DNA from: Meghimatium bilineatum
Taxonomy: Eukaryota; Mollusca; Gastropoda; Stylommatophora; Philomycidae
Length of the DNA: 64,000 nucleotides
Assembly (NCBI GenBank): GCA_034231615.1
Contig: CM067307.1
Location: 9,188,437-9,252,436, forward strand
Direction of reading: 5' to 3'
The notes below the pieces were generated by a model that saw only the letters and a program-made list of their open reading frames with translations, was not told the DNA's origin and made no database searches. The position numbers were made by a program, and so were the translations under genes. The first letter of the stretch is position 1; each line of letters begins with the position of its first letter. Positions 56,661 through 64,000 of the stretch are shown piece after piece.

Positions 56661-57719
56661 ACATTGAAAGTCCAGAAAATGTGAATAATACTGACAGTAT
56701 TAGACTAGTTTAAAATATGGAAACTAACAATAATTGAAGCTTATCCTATATACGACGTTGATTTTTAACTATTGTTTTATGTGTAGGAACCACTTGTATT
56801 TCCAACAGCAAGGACAGTGCTATGTGAACAGTACGACTTCCAGTTAGTTGGTTAGCTTAGGTTAGTTAGTCATCAGATCATCAACACGGCACACCAGACA
56901 CATCCATAGAAGCTCCGATCACATATTTAGTATGTCCTTCATAACTTCCTATATGCTGCTTGTTTCTTTCAACACCACGTTTTCTTCTCAGGTCCTGCAT
57001 TCTAGCCCAGGACATGGAAGAAGAATACACCTTATATCTTCCAACTGGTCTAAGTCCTTGATTGAATATTCAAAATATCATCACCTTCCATTAAACTACC
57101 ACCGGTTACTGTGGTTACACCAGCAAACCTGTCTGGTTTTTCATTTCTCCCAACATCCACAAGTCCAGGAAGTACTATACTGCTTCTACTGCCCTCAAAT
57201 CTGGATATATTTTTTCAGAAATGTAAAGAAAATCTCACTAATCCTCCACCATAGAACCTAGTTTACAATGTATAATGTCATATACATATTAAAATACAAT
57301 AATACACCTGATATAGTGGGCGTTTAAAATATATTTAAAACAACCAACACTAAAACTATAATAAGATAAATTAAAATGCAGAATAAAGAACATCAAGATG
57401 TTGATAAAACAATTAAAAAGTTTGACATGAAGATTAAGAAACAGAAACAAATGATATTTATGTCTTGAATAAAATGATTAAGTGCAAGTTAAACAACAAC
57501 ACTTATGATGTCTGATTAGTATGGTGCAAATAAGAATTTGTATCATATTTGACAAAATTGTAAAGAAATTGTGTTGTTGAATAGGTAGGTCAGTTGAAAT
57601 ATGTTCAAAGAAACAATAAAATAAATTGAAGAATATCCTATACAGGACATTACAATTCAAGTATTGTTGAACTTTTTAGTTGCTTACACATTTAATTTTA
57701 TCGCCAATATAAAGTAAAT

Positions 57720-57800
57720 GGTCAGTGTTCGAACCCCGAGCTAATTTGACGAGTTGGGTTTGTAAGTCAAGCTCACTATCAACTCTGCTACTGCACTGAC
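57720..57800 (-). mobile_element. tRNA-derived SINE head (minus)
   Basis: On the minus strand GTAGCAGAGTTGATAGTGAG (A box TAGCAGAGTTG) is followed by CTTGACTTACAAACCCAACT and CTCGGGGTTCGAACACTGAC, with B box GGTTCGAAC. This is the closest to tRNA in the window, but the expected arms do not all pair and the A-B distance is long. Confidence 0.6.
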
Positions 57801-58689
57801 CAAACAGAACTGAACATATAATGTATGACAGAAACTAGAGTTGCAGGCATTTTAAAATTGATGACCTTTGGTGCAAACTATATAAACATTGACTTGTTTC
57901 CTGATGAATGTATCAAAAATGCTGAAAATATATACCACTAGCATCCAGGCATAAATTCATACAATGTTTCACAAAGGTGAGTGTGAGATGTAGTTATGTG
58001 ATGACACAATTTTCTCATTTCCATTTGTTTTTCAATTAATCAACTGGCCATGACTTTTTACCAATGTAAATCAATGTTATAAACTGTCACAGTGTCTGTA
58101 ACTCTAATTACACTACTATGTTTGGTAGGTTTTCAGTCATGTTATCCAATGTCTTACAGGTTAGCATGGGAGTACCTTAAGTTAGGAGAGTCAATCCCTA
58201 CAGAAAATCTGAATTGGATACCCATTAAGCCAATGGTGTACTAAACAATCTTCTGGCATTTCTTGCAGTTCTGTTTGTTTCCAAGTGTATTGACATTGCC
58301 TTTTCTTTGGAACTTATCAACAGAGCAGAGAGGGGTTAGTGCAAATGGGCAAGACTCTTTATCCATAAAATCTGCTCAGGTAAGCAATCATGTATGAAAC
58401 ATAAGGACTATGTATCTCGACAATTTAACCAATTTTAAAGTCACATAATCATTTAAAGTTTTTTACATGTAAATTCCTAACTATCTGTAACGACGAAAAA
58501 TGCCATCATCAGGCACATGAATCTATATAGTAACCAAACTGTCAAGAGGATATCCGACATGGTGGAGAGTGACAAAGTAACAAAAATAAGAAGGGATAAC
58601 ACCTATGATAGTGTATTATTGTCACTGATTACTAATATAAGAAAATAACAAAATTTCAAGCAAGCATCCTTGTTCACGAACATTACATG

Positions 58690-59365
58690 TCAAAAATTCA
58701 ACATGAAGGTTAATACTGAAAAGACCAAAATAATGGCAATAGCAAAGAAATAAATATCACTATCTCCATTGATAATAAACACCTTAAACAAGTAAATAAG
58801 TTCACTTACTTAGGAAGCATTACATCAAGTGAAGGGAAAAACAGTAAAGATACAAAATAGATGCAACAAAACATACCAGATCCTAGGACAGATGACGTAT
58901 TTTCAAGAACAAAAATGATAGACACTAAATATAGACACTAAATTCGCATTATACAAGACTATTATTATTCTATCACTGTGCTACCAGTGCCAAACCTGGA
59001 CAATGACAGCACAAGACAAAAGAAAAATACTACAGCAGAAATGACATGTCTAGAAAGAATATTCGGAGTGTCATTAAGAGATAGAATTTGAAATAACATC
59101 AGACAGATAACCAAAACAATACCAGTATTGGAACACATCAAAAGACAACAGATCAAGTGGTTTTCACACGCTTCCAGACTACCAACAGACAGCATCCCAC
59201 AAATGGCCATGACACATAAACATCATTCCTTTAAAGCTAGAGGCAAACCGCGTAAATGATGGACCTTAGAAATCAAAGAAATCACAGGAACAGGCTTACA
59301 AACAGCACACAAGAAGGCCATCTCCAGAGAACTCTTCCACCCCTGATGCTGCAATGCAAACAAGG
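58690..59365 (+). mobile_element. LINE reverse-transcriptase C-terminal part (plus)
   Basis: In shifting frames it reads FNMKVNTEKTKIMAIAKK, KFTYLGSITSSEGKN, TKFALYKTIIIPSLCYQ, QTWTMTAQDKRKI, LERIFGVSLRDRI, VLEHIKRQQIKWFSH, SFKARGKPRKW and LQTAHKKAISRELFHP. YLGS, LCY/CQTW and GKPRKW are RTE/jockey landmarks in the right order. Several frameshifts and stops. No target duplication recognised. Confidence 0.9.
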
Positions 59366-59554
59366 GCCACAGCGTATAGATAGACTGACATTACATTTGG
59401 TATTTTTGCTATTTATTAGTAATCAGTGACAATAATACATTATTATAGATGTGAATCACATTGTATTTTCTTGCACATAATCTGGGTCAAGGGAATTGCC
59501 CCTAGTTTTAGTTGAGATCATAAATGAAGGTATCAAAACAAATACACCAGTGAC

Positions 59555-59895
59555 ATTGTAGTTACCAGTTATGTTGTAATCACAGAGTGATGACATGGTA
59601 GTACCAGTTATGTAGTTGTCCTCAGTTATGTAATAGTCACCAGTTATGTCTTAGTTGCTAGTGACATTGTAGTACCAATTATGTTGTAGTAATCAGTTAT
59701 GTAATAGTCACCAGTTATGTCTTAGTTGCTAGTGACATGGTAGTACCAGTTATGTTGTAGTAATCAGTTATGTAATAGTCACCAGTTATGTTTTAGTTGC
59801 TAGTGACATGGTAGTACCAGTTATGTTGTAGTAATCAGTTATGTAATAGTCACCAGTGATATGGTAGTAACCAGTATTATTGTAGTACAAACTAC
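59555..59895. repeat. 71-bp tandem repeat
   Basis: Units of 71 bp (GTAGTACCAGTTATGTTGTA, GTAATCAGTTATGTAATAGT, CACCAGTTATGTCTTAGTTG, CTAGTGACATG) begin at 59669, 59740 and 59811, with partial variants before and after. The array is about 120 bp from the donor of the 60013 exon, in the large linker intron. Confidence 0.93.
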
Positions 59896-60012
59896 TTAAC
59901 AACCTGAAATGGACCAATGCTTTCTTTGAACATATTCAAGCTCATCTGAGTGTGAATGAAGAAGAAAAAAAAATCAGGAAGTAATAGAATAATACAAACT
60001 ATGGATACTCAC

Positions 60013-60113
60013 CACAGCTTCCTCTTCCTCCTGCTCCTCCTCAGCAGCAGTCAGCTCTTGAGCATTTGCTAGATTGTCCACAGCGATAGCCAAGAATACA
60101 TTAAGCAGTGTGT
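60013..60113 (-). CDS. Cav2: Cav2 exon: end of IIS6 and acidic linker
   Basis: This 101-nt exon has two bases (AC) completing a Tyr codon, then 33 codons: [33 protein letters not shown]. It encodes the cytoplasmic end of helix IIS6 ([16 protein letters not shown], the inner gate) and the acidic start of the II-III linker. In minus sense the acceptor is CCTTAACAACCTCAG and the donor is GTGAGT, ending in phase 0. The junction with the upstream exon restores [19 protein letters not shown], as in all Cav1/Cav2 channels. Confidence 0.97.
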
Positions 60114-60519
60114 CTGAGGTTGTTAAGGAAATAATTTGACAGAAAGCATAACTTCTGTTCTTTTCCTTATTCTATTAGAAAAATACTACAGGCATTAGAA
60201 TCTCTTCATGTGGCCATTATTAGATCATATCTTGTAGGCCTATAATTAGTGACCAGTGAACCTACCTAATTCCATTTCGCACTTTCACTGATGGATATGG
60301 GAGCTGCGACATTGTAATATTAAGTCATACACATGCTGACCAGGGTTTTGAACCCAGTATTCATGATTTTAAATTAAAAATTATTTATATAAGAATTACT
60401 CCTGTGATTCTTTCAGCCACCAGGAAGTAGGTATCAGGGCTTATGCTCTGAGGAATGGTGGTATTGTTAGTGAGTAAGTGCGGTGGACAACGCTTGTATT
60501 TGTAAAGCAGTTTCTGGTC

Positions 60520-60590
60520 AGCCACTGACTAGACAGTAGAGCACTTATGGGAAACCATGTGCTATGACAGAGGTTCATGAATCAGCTTAT
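60520..60590 (+). mobile_element. tRNA-derived SINE head
   Basis: ACAGTAGAGCACTTATGGGA (A-box-like) then ACAGAGGTTCATGAATC (B box GGTTCATGAATC) occur at near-tRNA spacing inside the intron after the domain II pore exon. It is degenerate. Confidence 0.45.
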
Positions 60591-61375
60591 CTTTAATTTG
60601 TACTGGTTGTCTGTGGCCATCCCTGATAAAATTCTTCTACACATCTAGGCCTATTTTTGTATTTATGATGTTACATAATATCGTAAGTGAAAACAAATAG
60701 AACATGTAGATCTCACTTACCTTATCAGTCCATTCTACACTAGGTCTAGGAATTAGTCAGAATGACAACCTAAATATATTCAATGCCAAATACAGTGCAG
60801 TGTAATGTCTTTTCTTCTTGACTTCATTTCATAATGAAACTAACGTGTTACTAATATCTTCTTTGAAAACAAATGTAATTTCCTAGAATTCCTCATCATT
60901 AAAATCACAATCCATTAATAATTTCACTCAAGATGACTTCCAATTGAACGTGAATTGAGCTTATCAGGAAAGAGATGTCTAAAAATTAAAACTGCTGCAA
61001 TTAGAATGACTACCTCCTTCAAAAAGTAATGTCAGATACAGAAGTGAAATATAGCTAGCCTAAGATGACATTAATTCCATGTCACATGAATAATAAACAT
61101 CTTGTAGTTCTGTGTTGATAAATAAGTGAATAGCAATGGATGCATAAACATGAATAAACATTTTTTTAAATCTCACACGCTCATATGATTTGGAGGGGGG
61201 GGGGATTCGTGGGATAATAAAATTGTTCTTAATATGGACGTCTTTATTGAAATACAGAAATAAATTGTTATTAATACGGATTTATGAAAGATGACAGCTA
61301 TGATATGTCTGCTTAAAATATATAGTTATATATAAATGTATAATGTTGTTAAAAGTAATGCTAGTCTAAGGATAC

Positions 61376-61496
61376 AGTTTCCAAAGAGCACTAGCACAAT
61401 AAAATAGGCAGAGAAAAACATTCCATTTGCGTTGATTCCACCATGGGCTTCTATACCTTTGTACATGACTTCATTCCAATCTTCACCTGTCAGGAT
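61376..61496 (-). CDS. Cav2: Cav2 exon: domain II selectivity filter and IIS6
   Basis: This 121-nt exon begins in phase 0 and encodes 40 codons, [40 protein letters not shown], plus one base (T). The glutamate of TGEDW is the domain II member of the Ca2+ selectivity filter. The following [15 protein letters not shown] is the pore-S6 turret and [14 protein letters not shown] is the first part of IIS6. In minus sense the acceptor is CCCTGTTTCTTGTGTTCAG and the donor is GTATCC, weaker than the others. It is the most 5' exon of the gene in the window; earlier domain II exons should lie beyond 64000. Confidence 0.97.
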
Positions 61497-61540
61497 CTGA
61501 ACACAAGAAACAGGGTAATATGAATGTAATAAGTTATCAC

Positions 61541-62060
61541 AGAGAGAGAGAGAGAGGGGGAGAGTTATAAATGTGAGTGAATGAGATAACAGAGAGAATT
61601 ATAACAGAGAGAGAGAGTCATAGTAGAAGGATGAACTATAAGTAAGAATGAGTTATAACAGAATGAGTATAACAGAGAAAATGAGTTATAACATAGAATG
61701 AACTATAACAGAGAGAATGAGTTATAACAGAGAGAATGAGTTATAACAGAGAGAGAGAGAGAGAGTTATAACAGAGAGAATCAGTTATAACAGAGAGAAT
61801 GAGTTATAACAGAGAGAATGAGTTATAACAGAGAGAATGAGTTATAACAGAGAGAATGAGTTATAACAGAGAGAATGAGTTATAACAGAGAGAATGAGTT
61901 ATAACAGAGAATAAGTTCGATTAGAATTAAGCCTATAATAGATGACTTAGGGAGAATAAGTTATAACAGGGAGAATGAGTTATAACAGAGATAGTTATAA
62001 AATACAGAATGAGCAATAACAGAGAATGGGTTATAACAGGGAGAATGAGAGATAATTAAG
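61541..62060. repeat. 20-bp tandem repeat tract (GAGAGAATGAGTTATAACAGA type)
   Basis: The core units are GAGAATGAGTTATAACAGAG (20 bp), with (GA)n expansions and diverged edges. The tract starts about 45 bp from the acceptor of the domain II pore exon. In gene sense it reads as repeated CTCTGTTATAACTCATTCTC, that is, pyrimidine runs with a TAAC core. Confidence 0.93.
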
Positions 62061-62329
62061 AGAGCTGGATATGAACAGCAAGCGTTGTAGTACTAGACAA
62101 TATGTATTATATACAGATCTTAAAGAGAGCTAAAATAAATATGAATTCAATGATTCATTGATGACTTACAAAATAAAGTTGCTTTATTACACTGGAATTG
62201 TTCGTCTGTGATGAAGAATCTTATACAAAAGTGTATGAACAATGGGTGATGTAAAAAAACATACCAGACTCGTCTTGTGACAGACCCCCATCTGAGTATA
62301 TGATTTCATCTTCATGCATTGCAATCAGT

Positions 62330-62755
62330 GATGAAGTCTTCTGGGTATGACTTCTCTAGAGAAATCATCCCATTGCATGCAGAGATGAAGTCTTCTGGGT
62401 ATAAATTAAAACTCTGGAGAAATCACCCCATTGCACACAGGTAGCAGGGCTGTAGATATGATTACCTTTAAGATTACCTTTCCAACCCACTGTGACTTTT
62501 TACATGCCCAAACTATATTAGTTTGCGTTCTTTTTAATGGTTTTGAAGAGTCAATCTTCTTCTATGTTTAAGTCTTTACTAATGTCTGTATAACCCTTCT
62601 GAGTAGAATGTTTCTTCAACAGGCATTGCACTAAGCTGAAAGTTGAAGTCTCCTGGGTATGAAAAAGAGCAAGGAGAAAATACCCAACTGCACATAAGAA
62701 GTAAGAGCAAACTGCTCGCAATTCCTGGGGATAACAAACAAACACAACTGATGTC
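62330..62755. repeat. dispersed repeat, copies of 10150-10330
   Basis: TGAAGTCTTCTGGGTATGAC and GAGAAATCATCCCATTGCAT, repeated as AAGTCTTCTGGGTATAAATT and AGAAATCACCCCATTGCACA, lie at 62330-62440. A longer copy (CAGGCATTGCACTAAGCTGA, AAGTCTCCTGGGTATGAAAA, CAATTCCTGGGGATAACAAA) lies at 62615-62755. Confidence 0.65.
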
Positions 62756-63204
62756 TGTGTTGGAATATCTCTCTGTCCATGACAGGTGAGTTTATTTAAC
62801 ATAAAGCAATGACAACTGACCTGAAATACTGTGAGCAAAGCTATTGGGAATGTATCAAAGTGGGCAGAAGGCCGGCCTTCGGAAAAGTTCATTCTGGAAT
62901 AAAAGAGTATTGCAACAAGTTGGTATTAGCTAATATTCTGATTTTAAAGTTTAGAAATAAAATGAGTTCCCCAATTAAAAATCAAATTTTTATTTCTAAT
63001 ACGTTGCTATAATTTTCTAAAGTAATTTCTAAATGTAGTACTGCAGGATATGTAGAACATAACAGAGATAAAGAATTAATTGTTTTACCTTCTTTCTTCA
63101 ATATTTTTATACAAATATGCACTTGGCATAAATTACAGACATTTGAGAATAACTGTTTGAGAAGAATACTTAAACATTGGATGGCAGAACATGATAAAAA
63201 CATT

Positions 63205-63331
63205 TTAAGTAGAGGAAATGTAGGATTAAGTAGAGGAAATGTAGGATTAAGTAGAGGAAATGTAGGATTAAGTAGAGGAAATGTAGGATTAAGTAGAGGA
63301 AATGTAGGATTAAGTAGAGAATATGTAAGAT
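63205..63331. repeat. 21-bp tandem repeat, 5 units plus a variant
   Basis: TTAAGTAGAGGAAATGTAGG plus A repeats five times, followed by a sixth diverged unit (TTAAGTAGAGAATATGTAAG). The seven-residue peptide repeat seen in one frame is due to the 21-bp period. Confidence 0.95.
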
Positions 63332-63339
63332 TCTATCTA

Positions 63340-63905
63340 TCTAAACGCTATGGCCCTTATTTGCCATGCAGCATCAGGGGTGGAAGAGTTCTTTAGAAAT
63401 GGCCTTCTTGTGTGCTGTTTGTAAGCTTGCTCCTGTGGCTTCTTTGAAAATGTAAGATTAAGTAGAGAAAATGAAAATGAACTGAGCACAATCAGAAAAC
63501 CAGAAAAAGATATACCAATAGCTGGAAAACTAATGGCATGAAAACCAGAGCGAGAATGGAGAAAGGAAAGACCAAGGAATACATGAAGAAGAGTGGCAAT
63601 GAAGAGCTTGACAGAGATGGGAATCATATGGAATAAGACTGAACTTATCCAAGGATTTATTTTATATTTGACAGTGGTAAAATGGCACAAACTTTTGTGG
63701 TTCGGACATGTAATAAGATATAGACTCACTTTCTATTTTTCAAGGAATAGTCAAGGGTGGAAGCAAAAGAGGTGGACAAAGAAAATTAGAGACTGACAAC
63801 ATCAAGGAAAGTTCTGGACATGATTTTTCTACACTCGTCTGAATAGTTGAGGATACAGTATGGCAGCCCCATGACCCTAACAAGTTACAGGTCTTATTAT
63901 TATTA
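63340..63905 (+). mobile_element. composite LINE 3' fragments
   Basis: 63340-63430 resembles the 7133 and 11165 tail (GGCCCTTATTTGCCATGCAG, CATCAGGGGTGGAAGAGTTC, TTTAGAAATGGCC) and is in that orientation a minus-strand LINE piece. 63650-63905 is a plus copy of the TGGCACCCC-tail family (AAACTTTTGTGGTTCGGACA, AAAAGAGGTGGACAAAGAAA, ATGGCAGCCCCATGACCCTA, ACAAGTTACAGG, then TTATTATTA). The two belong to different elements. Confidence 0.65.
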
Positions 63906-64000
63906 TATATTGGTTCCACAAATATCAACTTGATTTACTAAAACTCAGTCTAGATGTATCATGGTTGGTTCGTTGCTGATCCAGAGGTCCATGGGCTCAT

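Larger units (their letters stand above)
3653..61496 (-). other. Cav2: Cav2-type calcium channel alpha-1 gene, internal part (10 exons)
   Basis: The span covers ten minus-strand exons that read in order from the domain II pore loop to the domain III pore loop of a voltage-gated calcium channel. This is the pore-forming subunit that opens on depolarisation and, in the Cav2 class, triggers transmitter release at presynaptic terminals. The Cav2 class is supported by the PYSSMF block before IIIS1, by LAAEDPV at IIIS1-S2, by [11 protein letters not shown] before IIIS3, and by the high match of IIIS4-S5 to known Cav2 proteins. Both selectivity-filter glutamates expected here are present (TGEDW in domain II, TGEGW in domain III). 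The gene is incomplete at both window ends. Intron sizes in gene order are about 1.3, 10.4, 3.5, 7.0, 4.9, 2.1, 20.6, 3.7 and 3.1 kb. A Cav1 origin is less likely from the same blocks. Confidence 0.93.

Noticed and set aside
57720..57800. A functional tRNA gene
   Set aside because: A and B boxes are present, but the arms do not all pair and the spacing is long; a SINE head or tRNA pseudogene fits better. The same applies to the other tRNA-like loci.
1..64000. Naming the species
   Set aside because: The channel residues suggest a lophotrochozoan, probably a mollusc, but no element in the window is diagnostic enough by eye to go further.

Overview
This is eukaryotic, AT-rich, repeat-dense DNA. 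The only host gene I can support is an internal part of a voltage-gated calcium channel alpha-1 subunit of the Cav2 (N/P/Q, cacophony-like) class, on the minus strand. Ten exons with matching GT/AG borders run from the domain II pore loop (right end, 61496) to the domain III pore loop (left end, 3653). Domains I and early II must lie to the right of the window; IIIS6, domain IV and the C-terminus lie to the left. The exon residues look protostome, most like molluscan or other lophotrochozoan Cav2. This placement is an inference from family knowledge and I cannot name the species.

Layout from the right, in gene sense: exon 61376-61496 (IIP to IIS6), 60013-60113 (end of IIS6, acidic start of the II-III linker), 49531-49655 and 45834-46046 (linker), 38718-38847 (linker end), 33643-33832 (IIIS1-S2), 31455-31561 (IIIS3), 10722-10818 (IIIS4 voltage sensor), 6904-7064 (IIIS5), 3653-3796 (IIIP). 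All junction phases agree except 49531/45834, where at least one more exon seems to be missing from my list. The introns range from about 1.3 to 20.6 kb.

The introns are filled with repeats. There are many 5'-truncated APE-type (RTE-like) non-LTR retrotransposon 3' ends in both orientations, and one decayed mariner (22711-23996). There are two copies of an ~850-bp element with terminal inverted repeats (29657-30491, 37503-38378), two related SINE-like families with more than a dozen copies, and several tRNA-derived SINE heads. Two foldback elements of about 400 bp and one looser inverted pair carry a Penelope/hammerhead-like core. Tandem arrays include a 51-copy 67-bp satellite (16511-19927) framed by a 31-bp inverted repeat, a 30-bp array (422-1935), a 56-bp array with a 7-unit higher-order period (14932-15715), and 36-, 62-, 71-, 20- and 21-bp arrays. 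Most open reading frames outside the ten exons come from repeats whose unit is a multiple of three, or from dead retrotransposons.

I found no new enzymatic or defence system. The points most worth a second look are the foldback/hammerhead-like elements, the inverted-repeat-bounded satellite, and tandem arrays that sit within about 125 bp of four of the ten exons.
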